Positions 5,438-12,094 of a DNA stretch of 12,094 bases are shown piece after piece. A program made the position numbers and the translations under genes. The notes beneath the pieces were generated by a model, which saw only the letters and a program-made list of their open reading frames with translations, made no database searches and was not told where the DNA came from. Every line of letters begins with the position of its first letter. Position 1 is the stretch's first letter. The stretch is taken from contig JARLFW010000080.1 in the NCBI GenBank assembly GCA_031296345.1, positions 1 to 12,094 on the forward strand. Direction: 5' to 3'. The stretch comes from Nitrosotalea sp. Its GTDB lineage: Archaea; Thermoproteota; Nitrososphaeria; Nitrososphaerales; Nitrosopumilaceae.

Positions 5438-6763
5438 AGTACACAAATGAATGCAGCACGAAGAGGTGTTGCTACCGATGAGATGAAAGCCGTTGCACAT
5501 GACGAAGATGTGACATTGGAATGGCTTATTCCTAAAATTGCAAATGGCTCTATTATAATTCCTCACAATAATGCTCGTCTACAAAAGATTAGAGTCGTTG
5601 GAATAGGAAAGGGTATGAAGACTAAGGTAAATGTAAACATTGGAAATTCTACATTAAATCAAAATCTTGAGGAAGAGATCAAAAAAGCTCAGGTCGCAAT
5701 AAAATACCATGCTGATACTATAATGGATCTTAGCGATGGAGGAGACGTGGGATTGTATAGACGAAAACTACTTGAAGTTGCACCAATTGCTTTTGGAACA
5801 GTTCCTGTTTATGAGGCATATAATTATGGTGTGGAGAAACACAAGAATCCACTTGATATTACAGAAGATGACTTTCTCAATGCTTTTGAACATAATGTAA
5901 AAGATGGCGTTGATTATACCACAATTCATTCCGGTATAACTAAAGATATAGCAAAACGTATTCTTGCAGTAAAAAGACATGGGGGTATAGTAAGCAAAGG
6001 AGGTACAATCACAGCTGCATGGATGTTAAAGTATGATAAGGAAAATCCATACTTTGAGCATTTTGATTATCTGATAGAAATTGCAAGAAAATATGATGTT
6101 ACTTTTAGTCTGGGTGATGCATTAAGACCAGGTTCTATTCTTGATTCACACGATGAACTTCAAGTACAAGAAATGATCAATATCTCAAGACTTACTAAAA
6201 TCGCCCATGAAAAAGATGTACAGGTGATGGTTGAAGGACCGGGGCATGTACCACTCAACGAAGTTGCAGCCAATGTCCGATTGGCAAAATCACTAATTGG
6301 TGAAGTGCCATATTATGTACTTGGACCGCTAGTAACAGATGTCGCTTCAGGACATGATCATATTGCAAGTGCAATAGGAGCTGCAATTTCTGCAAGTGAA
6401 GGAGTTGATTTACTATGTTATCTTACACCTGCAGAACATCTTGCATTACCTAATGCAGAAGAGGTAAAGGCAGGGCTAATTGCATATCGAATTGCAGCTC
6501 ATGCGGGTGATCTTGTCAAATTAAGAGACAAGGCAATCAAATGGGATATGGAAATGACTGAAGCAAGAAGAACATTAAACTGGGAAAAACAGATTGCACT
6601 CTCAATTGATCCTGAGGAAGCAGCACGTATTCATGCACGAACTGGTCAACTCAAAGGAAATACAGTTCCATGTACAATGTGTGGTGGTGCATGTGTCTAC
6701 ATTATGCTCACACAACAGAGATTCACTAAAACCGAAGAAGAAAAATTACAACAGACTAGCTAA
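5435..6763 (+). CDS. thiC: Phosphomethylpyrimidine synthase ThiC
   Basis: A 442-residue radical SAM-type enzyme that rearranges aminoimidazole ribotide (AIR) into HMP-P, the pyrimidine half of thiamine, using a [4Fe-4S] cluster and S-adenosylmethionine. It carries the family blocks MDLSDGG (97-103), GDALRPGS (227-234), EGPGHVPL (267-274), YYVLGPLVTDVASGHDHI (293-310) and the C-terminal cluster motif CTMCGGAC (413-420). The cysteines are spaced CX2CX3C, one residue tighter than the CX2CX4C of well-studied bacterial and plant enzymes. It lacks the N-terminal extension of the longer bacterial proteins. The start is TTG at 5435 (MSTQMNAARRG): the N-terminus then lines up with archaeal ThiC starts and lies near the shared TATA box, while the in-frame ATG at 5447 is about 41 bases from it. 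Its last 18 bases overlap the convergent Nudix gene. Confidence 0.96.
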   Translation: MSTQMNAARRGVATDEMKAVAHDEDVTLEWLIPKIANGSIIIPHNNARLQKIRVVGIGKGMKTKVNVNIGNSTLNQNLEEEIKKAQVAIKYHADTIMDLSDGGDVGLYRRKLLEVAPIAFGTVPVYEAYNYGVEKHKNPLDITEDDFLNAFEHNVKDGVDYTTIHSGITKDIAKRILAVKRHGGIVSKGGTITAAWMLKYDKENPYFEHFDYLIEIARKYDVTFSLGDALRPGSILDSHDELQVQEMINISRLTKIAHEKDVQVMVEGPGHVPLNEVAANVRLAKSLIGEVPYYVLGPLVTDVASGHDHIASAIGAAISASEGVDLLCYLTPAEHLALPNAEEVKAGLIAYRIAAHAGDLVKLRDKAIKWDMEMTEARRTLNWEKQIALSIDPEEAARIHARTGQLKGNTVPCTMCGGACVYIMLTQQRFTKTEEEKLQQTS

Positions 6764-7150
6764 TACTTTCTCAAGACTTGGAACAGTTTGAAATTTAGTC
6801 ATATCTGATGTGGATATCCACCTGTATTCAGAATTTTCCCAATTCAATCTGATCTTGGGTTTATCTACAGAAAATAAAAATGGAAAGATCAACCATTCAT
6901 GGTTTGCATATTGTGGCGAATCTATTCTCATTTGTGACGCAGCTCTTACTAGAGTAATTTGATTTTCTGTAATACCTGTCTCTTCAAGTATCTCTTTTTT
7001 TGCTCTGTATAATGGGTCTTCATTACCTTCTATGATTCCACTTACTCCTGCCCAAAGTTCTTTCATTGTCCTTACTCTATCGCTTCGTTTTAGAATGAGA
7101 TACTGACCATCCTGAATCAAAAAAGAAGTTACTATTTTAGTGGATTTCAA
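6746..7150 (-). CDS. Nudix hydrolase
   Basis: A 134-residue Nudix-fold pyrophosphohydrolase that should cleave a nucleoside diphosphate linked to some group X using Mg2+. The Nudix box runs from G38 to I60 and fits GX5EX7REUXEEXGU except for Lys in place of the first Arg (KEILEETGI, 52-60). The N-terminal strand KIVTSFLIQDGQYLILKRS (5-23) is typical of the fold and supports a start at or very near 7150. The start codon is TTG, directly after the tyrA TAA and in the same frame, with no clear Shine-Dalgarno sequence. Being last in the aromatic operon hints at co-transcription, not at a role in the pathway. The substrate cannot be told from sequence; house-cleaning of damaged nucleotides is common in this family. 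Its 3' end overlaps thiC by 18 bases. Confidence 0.9.
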   Translation of the reverse strand: MKSTKIVTSFLIQDGQYLILKRSDRVRTMKELWAGVSGIIEGNEDPLYRAKKEILEETGITENQITLVRAASQMRIDSPQYANHEWLIFPFLFSVDKPKIRLNWENSEYRWISTSDMTKFQTVPSLEKVLASLL

Positions 7151-8005
7151 TTATTTTTCTACAGCATTTACCATTGTGACAAGCTTCTTGTATGATTCAT
7201 CGAAATCTACATTCTTGGCTAATCTTTCTTTGGCACTTGAAATGTATTTTATCATCTCTTCTGTTTTATTCTCTTGAATCAAAATGAGCATCCTACCTAT
7301 GTCCTTCCAAAATTCTTCTGCATATCTTCTTATTTCTGGATTTGAAATTATTGTTTCAATAAGTTCTTGAGGTTCTGTCATTATGCCCGTAGTGAGATAT
7401 TTTTGAGCCTTGAAAGTGGTTCCTGCCATTTTTTCAACTAGAGAAAAATTTTCTTCCTTTGCAAATATGTTGGCAAGTGCCAAGTTTACTAGATGTGGCA
7501 TTCCAAGTACAATTGCAATTTTCTTGTCATGCTCTGCTGCATCTATCTGAACAAAATTTGCTTCTTCAAATAATGATTTTACCACTGCCATCTCTTTTTT
7601 TGCATCTCGAATTGGGATTGAAATTATGTTTTGTCCTTTTAGTTTCTTGGTTCCAGGGCCAAACATTGGATGAATACAAATTGGATTTACTTTATCTGGT
7701 ATCTTGGAAAGTGCAGCGGCAGTTTTTGTTTTAAGAGAAGAAATATCTATCAAATAAGAGTCACGTTTCATCTCTTTTGCTATGAGTCTTATTGTCTCAG
7801 GTGTACGTTTTACTGGAATGCATAAAATAACATAGTCAGCTGTTAGAATGGCTCCTACTAGTGACTGCGCCTTTGTAACTAATTTATTTAAAATTACTTT
7901 TTCAGAGTCATATCCTATTATGTCATAATCTTTCTCAAGAAAATACTTTGAGAACCATTTCCCCATTTGGCCTTCTGCCCCTATTATTGCAATCTTCTTC
8001 TTCAT
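7151..8005 (-). CDS. tyrA: Prephenate dehydrogenase
   Basis: A 284-residue NAD(P)-dependent dehydrogenase that oxidatively decarboxylates prephenate (or arogenate) on the way to tyrosine. A Rossmann start is seen in IAIIGAEGQMG (5-15). The substrate domain has DISSLKT (87-93), the catalytic-histidine motif IHPMFGPG (111-118, H112) and GMPHLVNLAL (168-177, H171). The rest is the helical dimerisation region of the TyrA family. There is no chorismate mutase or ACT domain here; the mutase is fused to the aminotransferase encoded just upstream. The ATG shares one base with the stop of that gene. A clear Shine-Dalgarno sequence, AGGAG, lies 6 bases ahead of the ATG. The stop codon abuts the Nudix start in the same frame. 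Cofactor and prephenate-versus-arogenate preference are not decided by sequence. Confidence 0.94.
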   Translation of the reverse strand: MKKKIAIIGAEGQMGKWFSKYFLEKDYDIIGYDSEKVILNKLVTKAQSLVGAILTADYVILCIPVKRTPETIRLIAKEMKRDSYLIDISSLKTKTAAALSKIPDKVNPICIHPMFGPGTKKLKGQNIISIPIRDAKKEMAVVKSLFEEANFVQIDAAEHDKKIAIVLGMPHLVNLALANIFAKEENFSLVEKMAGTTFKAQKYLTTGIMTEPQELIETIISNPEIRRYAEEFWKDIGRMLILIQENKTEEMIKYISSAKERLAKNVDFDESYKKLVTMVNAVEK

Positions 8006-9372
8006 TATTTACTCCTTAACCTGTCCTCTATTATTTGCATTCCCTGATTAAGTGTATCTTCTGGCTGGCAGGCTGATATTCTGACAAATCCTTGATAGTT
8101 TCCAAACCCCTCCCCAGGTGCTATTGCCACCCCTGCATCCAAAAGTTTGTTTGTAAAATCTACTGAATCAAAATTTTCTTGTCTTACTTTGGCAAACAAG
8201 TACATCGCACCATCTGGTTCAACAAAATCTAGTTGCATTGTTTTTGCCCTTTTCGATATAGATTCTACTCTGTCTTTGATAGTTTTAGTATTGTTAGTTG
8301 TATCTGCCTCTAATGCCTTCATGGCAACATATTGGATTGGTTCTGATACATTTGTTAATGCTAGAGCCTGAAGCTTTGACATTTTTTCTATAATGTCAGG
8401 ACTGGATATTGCATATCCAATTCTAAAGCCTGTCATGGCATGAGATTTTGAAAATGACTGGGTCACTATGGATTTGTTGTATCCATAAGAGAGTATGCTC
8501 TTCCATGGTTTGTATGCATATGCAGAGTAGATCTCATCACTTAACACATACAAATTATTCTTGACTGCTAAATCCATTATCTGATCTTGTAATTTTACTG
8601 GGAGAATCTTGCCAGTTGGATTGTTTGGATAGTTGAGAGCAATCATCTTTGTATTCTGATTTATTGCATTCTCTATGTCTTTGATATTTGGCTCCCACTT
8701 GCCTTCAAGTGTGGTGTGAATGGTTCTAACCTTTATTCCAGAATTGAGAGCGTTATCACGATACGCGGGCCAAGCTGGTTCTATTATTATTATCTCATTA
8801 CCTGGATTCAATAGGCTTGAAATTGCAAGAAATATGGAAAACCGTGCTCCGGGGGAAACCAGAATATTTTGCGATGATGTTTTTGCCTCAAATTTTTCTG
8901 TAACATACTTTGCAAGCGCATCTCTGAATTCTGACATTCCTTTTGAATCCCCGTATTTTGTGTATCCCATATCATAGACTTCGGAGAGTGCATTTTTGAC
9001 AATCTTTGGTGGTAAGAAATCTGGCTCGCCCACCTCCATATGGATTATTTTTTTTCCGTCTCGTTCCATTTTCTTTGCTTTTAAAAATACAGACAAATGT
9101 GTCTGCTTGTTTTCAGATTGAATTTTGACTGATTCATTTAACAGAAAATTTAACATTATCATGGCAGTTTTTTCATCTAGTCCTATCTCTTTGCATAAAG
9201 TCAATACTCTAGCACGAAGTTGATTTTCTCTTTCTTCATCTGTAACTCCTATGCCAAGATTGCTCTTTAAATTTCCAATTTCCTTTGCTGCATCATTTCT
9301 TTCTTTAAGTAATTTTATAATGTCAAATGTTATTCTGTCTATTTTATCACGTAAGTTGTTAATGTCTGACAT
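8005..9372 (-). CDS. Chorismate mutase (AroQ)-aminotransferase fusion
   Basis: A 455-residue two-domain enzyme. Residues 1 to about 88 are an AroQ-type chorismate mutase turning chorismate into prephenate. All main residues of the E. coli enzyme (as recalled) recur three positions earlier: R8, R25, K36, D45, R48, E49, S81 and Q85. Residues from about 92 to 455 are a fold-type I, PLP-dependent aspartate/aromatic aminotransferase: NYPNNPTG (247-254, N251), SDEIYSAY (278-285, D279 and Y282), the PLP lysine K309 in SFSKSHAMTGFRIGY (306-320), and R431 (FVRIS) for the substrate carboxylate. It likely aminates prephenate or the phenyl- and hydroxyphenylpyruvates. It starts 3 bases after the aroC stop without an obvious Shine-Dalgarno sequence, so translational coupling is likely, and it ends overlapping tyrA by one base. 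A fused enzyme feeding TyrA next door fits channelling into tyrosine and phenylalanine. Confidence 0.94.
   Translation of the reverse strand: MSDINNLRDKIDRITFDIIKLLKERNDAAKEIGNLKSNLGIGVTDEERENQLRARVLTLCKEIGLDEKTAMIMLNFLLNESVKIQSENKQTHLSVFLKAKKMERDGKKIIHMEVGEPDFLPPKIVKNALSEVYDMGYTKYGDSKGMSEFRDALAKYVTEKFEAKTSSQNILVSPGARFSIFLAISSLLNPGNEIIIIEPAWPAYRDNALNSGIKVRTIHTTLEGKWEPNIKDIENAINQNTKMIALNYPNNPTGKILPVKLQDQIMDLAVKNNLYVLSDEIYSAYAYKPWKSILSYGYNKSIVTQSFSKSHAMTGFRIGYAISSPDIIEKMSKLQALALTNVSEPIQYVAMKALEADTTNNTKTIKDRVESISKRAKTMQLDFVEPDGAMYLFAKVRQENFDSVDFTNKLLDAGVAIAPGEGFGNYQGFVRISACQPEDTLNQGMQIIEDRLRSK
8012..8016 (-). promoter_or_regulatory. Shine-Dalgarno site of tyrA
   Basis: AGGAG on the minus strand lies within the last codons of the aminotransferase gene, 6 bases ahead of the tyrA ATG. 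It is the clearest ribosome binding site in the window and fits internal-gene initiation in an operon whose first gene is leaderless. Confidence 0.7.
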
Positions 9373-9375
9373 TTC

Positions 9376-10473
9376 TTATCTGATGACCAAGGGAATGAAA
9401 CCTGCCCTGATTGCATGATCCGCAAGTACCACTGATACTAACGAGTCTACTACCGGGGGTGCACGAGGAACTACACATGGATCATGTCTTCCTTGAACTA
9501 TCAAAGAAGCGGGTTTCTTTGTTTTAAGATCAACAGTCTGTTGTTTTTTTGATATTGATGATGCTGGCTTGAATGCAACTCGCAAGACAATTGGCATTCC
9601 TGTAGAAATGCCCCCTAGTATTCCACCAGCATTGTTAGTTTTAGTTTGGATTTTTCCATTTTTAATTAAAAATTCATCGTTATTCTCTGAGCCATGTAAT
9701 GTGGAACCATGAAAACCAGAGCCAAATTCTACCCCTTTTACAGCAGGTATTGAAAAAAGTGCTTTACTCAAATCTGATTCTAAAGAACCAAAAATGGGCT
9801 CACCTAGCCCTACAGGTAAATTCACTGTTAATGATTCAATAACGCCTCCTACAGAATCTCCACTACGTCTTGCCGAAAGAATTGTTTGACGCATCTTATC
9901 TGCAAGCTTTGGATCTGGACATCTTACTTCATTATTGTATACTGAATTTTTCATTTTCAGCGTTGCATGCTCTTTCATTTTTATATTTCCAACTTGACAT
10001 GTATAGGAAAAAGTCTCAACTCCCAAAGTTTTTAAAAGAAGTTTTCTTGCAATGGCTCCTGCCATGACAAATGTAGCTGTTAACCTTCCTGAAAATCTCC
10101 CTCCTCCCCTAATGTCGTTAAATCCTTTGTACTTGATATATGCGGGATAATCTGAATGACCAGGTCTTGGTTTCAAAGTGAGATTGTCGTAATCTTTTGA
10201 ATGCTGGTCTTTATTCCAAATGATCATTGTGATTGGTGCACCAGTAGTATATCCTTTGTACACTCCTGAAAGAATCTCCACTTTATCGTCCTCTTTTCTT
10301 TGGGTTGTAATGACGGACTGACCAGGTTTACGCAAATCAAGCATGACTTGAATATCTTTTTCTTCAATCTGTAATCCTGCTGGACACCCATCCACTGTTG
10401 CACCTATGCATCTTCCATGACTTTCACCAAAACTTGTAAAAACAAAACGCTGTCCTATGGAGCTTGAAGACAT
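9376..10473 (-). CDS. aroC: Chorismate synthase
   Basis: A 365-residue enzyme that removes phosphate from 5-enolpyruvylshikimate-3-phosphate (EPSP) to give chorismate using reduced FMN. All three family signatures are present: GESHGRCIGATVDGCPAG (16-33, H19), the region from RPGHSD (103-108, H106) through RGGGRFSGR (122-130), and GRHDPCVVPRAPPVVDS (328-344). NNAGGILGGISTG (280-292) is also typical. Length matches the family. No flavin reductase domain is fused, so reduced FMN must come from another enzyme. It is the first gene of a leftward unit with the mutase-aminotransferase, tyrA and Nudix genes, and has its own TATA box 24.5-25.5 bases upstream of the ATG, so it appears leaderless. An 83-base gap separates it from aroA. 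Confidence 0.97.
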   Translation of the reverse strand: MSSSSIGQRFVFTSFGESHGRCIGATVDGCPAGLQIEEKDIQVMLDLRKPGQSVITTQRKEDDKVEILSGVYKGYTTGAPITMIIWNKDQHSKDYDNLTLKPRPGHSDYPAYIKYKGFNDIRGGGRFSGRLTATFVMAGAIARKLLLKTLGVETFSYTCQVGNIKMKEHATLKMKNSVYNNEVRCPDPKLADKMRQTILSARRSGDSVGGVIESLTVNLPVGLGEPIFGSLESDLSKALFSIPAVKGVEFGSGFHGSTLHGSENNDEFLIKNGKIQTKTNNAGGILGGISTGMPIVLRVAFKPASSISKKQQTVDLKTKKPASLIVQGRHDPCVVPRAPPVVDSLVSVVLADHAIRAGFIPLVIR

Positions 10474-10493
10474 GATAAAATTTTCTTTTACGC

Positions 10494-10502
10494 GTTTATA
10501 AT
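10494..10502 (-). promoter_or_regulatory. TATA box of the aroC operon
   Basis: ATTATAAAC on the minus strand is centred about 25 bases ahead of the aroC ATG at 10473. No Shine-Dalgarno sequence precedes that ATG. Together this indicates a leaderless transcript starting with aroC, separate from or in addition to read-through from aroA. Confidence 0.6.
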
Positions 10503-10556
10503 CTTTCTAGAAAATAGGGCTCTTTAGGATGAAATTATTGAAAAATCTATCTTATA

Positions 10557-11819
10557 TCAAACTATTATTTTTGCGCCAATTTTCTTCATATCTTCTATAA
10601 ATGTTGGATATGAGACATCTACCGAATCAGGATCAGTAACAGTACAATTTCCAACAAACATGCCTGCGATAGCAAGTGCCATGAAGAGTCTATGATCTTC
10701 TGAAGAGTCTAATTCAGCATTCTTTAGGATTTTTGGGGCTTCTAAAATTAATCCGTCATCTCTTTCTGTTACTATGATTCCAATCTTTGCAAGCTCTTTT
10801 GCCAAAATTGCAATTCTGTCTGTTTCTTTAAATCTTGCATGTTTTACATTGTAAATCTCAATTGGTTTTGATGTCTTAAGAGCTAGAATTGCCATTGGTG
10901 GAAGAAGGTCAGGATTGTTTGAAAGATCAAATCTTCCTCCATTGAGAAGTTTTGGAGAAGTTATAGTTATTTTTTCTTCGATGCTTATTTTTACACCGAG
11001 TTTTTCCAAATATGATATTATTTCTTGATCTCCTTTAGGCAAGTCTCCAATAGATGCTTCAATCGACATGTCTTCTCCTAGTAATACTGCTGCAGAAAGT
11101 AAGAGTGCCATACTTGAGAAATCTGAAGGAACTACAAAATCCGTGGATTTGTATTCTTGATTTTGAACATTGTATTTTTTGTATGGCAAAATTACATTAA
11201 CTGAAGCACCAAATTTTTTCATTGTAGCAATTGTAGAATCAAGATATGGCTTTGATACTAGATCCCCATCAATTTCTAATGAAAGTCCATTCTTCATCTT
11301 TGGACCTGCAATAAAAAGTGCGGAAATAAATTGGCTTGTGATTGAACCGGAAATATGTGTAGCCCCTCCAACTGCCTTTCCTTTTACTGTGACTGGGGGT
11401 TTGCCATCCGTTGATGTGCAATGTACTCCAAGTTGTTCTAGCGCATCAAGAAGTGGCTGCATTGGTCTCTTTTTCAGACTTGAATCGCCAGTGAGTGTTA
11501 TCATATCATCTGAAAGGGACGAAATTGCAGTTGCAATTCTAATTGTAGTGCCTGAATTTGATGCATCTATCTCACAAGTCTGTGGAATTATCTCTCCTTT
11601 ACTTTCAATTATAACCGTTGAATTATTAATTTCTATTTTGGCACCAAAAACTTTGCATGCGTTAATTGTTGCCAGAGTATCTCTGGAAAGCAAAACGTTT
11701 TTCAAAGTACTTTTTCCATTGGCAAGTGCAGCCAGAAAAACAGCACGATGAGAATAACTCTTGTTTGGGGGACATTTTATGACACCAGAAAGACGTGACT
11801 TGTCAACCTTACATTTCAT
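10557..11819 (-). CDS. aroA: 3-phosphoshikimate 1-carboxyvinyltransferase (EPSP synthase)
   Basis: A 420-residue enzyme that transfers the enolpyruvyl group of phosphoenolpyruvate to shikimate-3-phosphate, the step before chorismate synthase. Its two-domain inside-out barrel shows the expected motifs: CPPNKSYSHRA (16-26, with K20, S21 and R25), NSGTTIRI (88-95), GDSSLKKRPMQPLLDAL (111-127), TSQFISALFIA (161-171), PSDFSSMALLL (231-241), DLLPPMAILAL (304-314, catalytic D304), RFKETDRI (329-336, E332) and SSEDHRLFMALAIA (372-385). It is complete for the family. The ATG lies inside the end of the upstream shikimate kinase gene with an 11-base overlap, which implies coupled translation. A weak Shine-Dalgarno sequence (AGGAAGG, 9 bases ahead of the ATG) lies within that gene. 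Its product feeds AroC downstream. Confidence 0.97.
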   Translation of the reverse strand: MKCKVDKSRLSGVIKCPPNKSYSHRAVFLAALANGKSTLKNVLLSRDTLATINACKVFGAKIEINNSTVIIESKGEIIPQTCEIDASNSGTTIRIATAISSLSDDMITLTGDSSLKKRPMQPLLDALEQLGVHCTSTDGKPPVTVKGKAVGGATHISGSITSQFISALFIAGPKMKNGLSLEIDGDLVSKPYLDSTIATMKKFGASVNVILPYKKYNVQNQEYKSTDFVVPSDFSSMALLLSAAVLLGEDMSIEASIGDLPKGDQEIISYLEKLGVKISIEEKITITSPKLLNGGRFDLSNNPDLLPPMAILALKTSKPIEIYNVKHARFKETDRIAILAKELAKIGIIVTERDDGLILEAPKILKNAELDSSEDHRLFMALAIAGMFVGNCTVTDPDSVDVSYPTFIEDMKKIGAKIIV

Positions 11820-12094
11820 AAACTTCTGCCTTCCTATTGTTTATTGGAGAAACTATGGTCTCTCCTTCTAAAGATGAGAGTACTTTCTTTACACTAGATA
11901 TTTTATCATTATTTGCAACTGCGGCTATTGAAGGTCCATTTCCAGATACAGATGCACCAAGTGCTCCGCTATCTAATAGATCGGTTATAATTTTTGGATC
12001 AGAACCTAATATTGCAGAGGTGGCAAGACCATTTAGTATCATCGCATTCCAATAGTCTGACTTGTTGGCAAGATCCCATGCTTGTGAAAAAACA
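11809..12094 (-). CDS. aroK: Shikimate kinase, archaeal GHMP type (3' part only)
   Basis: The C-terminal 94 residues of a kinase that runs off the right edge. The reading frame stays open to position 12094, so an internal ATG at 12042 is not the true start. GASVSGNGPSIAAV (in-frame, near 11932-11973) is the C-terminal glycine-rich GHMP kinase motif, and the preceding stretch (NKSDYWNAMILNGLATSAILG) resembles archaeal shikimate kinases. These replace the unrelated bacterial AroK and phosphorylate shikimate for AroA. Position directly before aroA, with an 11-base overlap, strongly supports shikimate over other GHMP substrates such as homoserine or mevalonate. The ATP-binding N-terminal part lies outside the window, and other shikimate-pathway genes probably lie further upstream. 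Confidence 0.88.
   Translation of the reverse strand, partial: VFSQAWDLANKSDYWNAMILNGLATSAILGSDPKIITDLLDSGALGASVSGNGPSIAAVANNDKISSVKKVLSSLEGETIVSPINNRKAEVYEM
11829..11835 (-). promoter_or_regulatory. Weak Shine-Dalgarno site of aroA
   Basis: AGGAAGG on the minus strand, inside the end of the shikimate kinase gene, lies 9 bases ahead of the aroA ATG. The spacing is a little long. It may help re-initiation at the overlapping start. Confidence 0.4.

Noticed and set aside
10541..10545. T-run after aroA as a transcription terminator
   Set aside because: Five T residues on the minus strand in AT-rich DNA are too weak to call; termination before the aroC promoter is possible but unproven.
11170..11751. 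Long plus-strand open frame of 193 codons opposite aroA
   Set aside because: It lies wholly antisense to a fully motif-supported EPSP synthase, shows no recognisable domain and has no promoter. It is a shadow of the aroA codon pattern.
1..12094. Mobile element, CRISPR array, defence system or horizontally acquired island
   Set aside because: No transposase, integrase, repeat array or sharp change in base composition was seen; nearly all genes are core metabolic enzymes with consistent codon use.

Overview
The window looks like a piece of a mesophilic ammonia-oxidising archaeon of the Nitrososphaerota (Thaumarchaeota; Nitrosopumilus/Nitrosarchaeum-like). The basis is AT-rich DNA, an archaeal GHMP-type shikimate kinase, a ThiD-ThiN fusion in place of ThiD/ThiE, a chorismate mutase-aminotransferase fusion, and TATA boxes about 25-28 bases ahead of start codons (leaderless genes). 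The genus is my inference. Nearly all the DNA is coding, and no stretch over 300 bases lacks a gene.

Positions 1-2414: a SlyD-type FKBP prolyl isomerase and a hemerythrin-domain protein read leftward, and a GalT-like nucleotidyltransferase reads rightward from a divergent promoter region. Bases 1-147 hold no complete gene, only a possible start of a leftward gene at the very edge.

Positions 2415-4032: a four-helix membrane protein of unknown function converges, with a 19-base overlap, on a leftward pair: a sugar-1-phosphate nucleotidyltransferase followed by a GNA1-like glucosamine-6-phosphate N-acetyltransferase. The pair suggests amino-sugar nucleotide (UDP-GlcNAc) supply for glycans.

Positions 4072-6763: a thiamine module. 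thiDN (leftward) and thiC (rightward) are divergent and separated by only 55 bases, with one symmetric TATA box placed to serve both. ThiC makes HMP-P, the ThiD domain makes HMP-PP, and the ThiN domain joins it to the thiazole phosphate.

Positions 6746-12094: a leftward aromatic amino acid cluster, in transcription order aroK (partial, running off the right edge), aroA, aroC, chorismate mutase-aminotransferase, tyrA and a Nudix hydrolase. Together these cover shikimate to chorismate, then prephenate and the tyrosine/phenylalanine branch. aroC has its own leaderless promoter; the downstream genes are packed with -1 to 3 bases between them.

I find no mobile element, CRISPR array, RNA gene or defence system. 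This is mostly core metabolism. The points most worth a second look are the shared thi promoter with a possible operator, the GNA1/nucleotidyltransferase pair, the in-frame TAA-TTG junction between tyrA and the Nudix gene, and several changes in otherwise conserved catalytic motifs.
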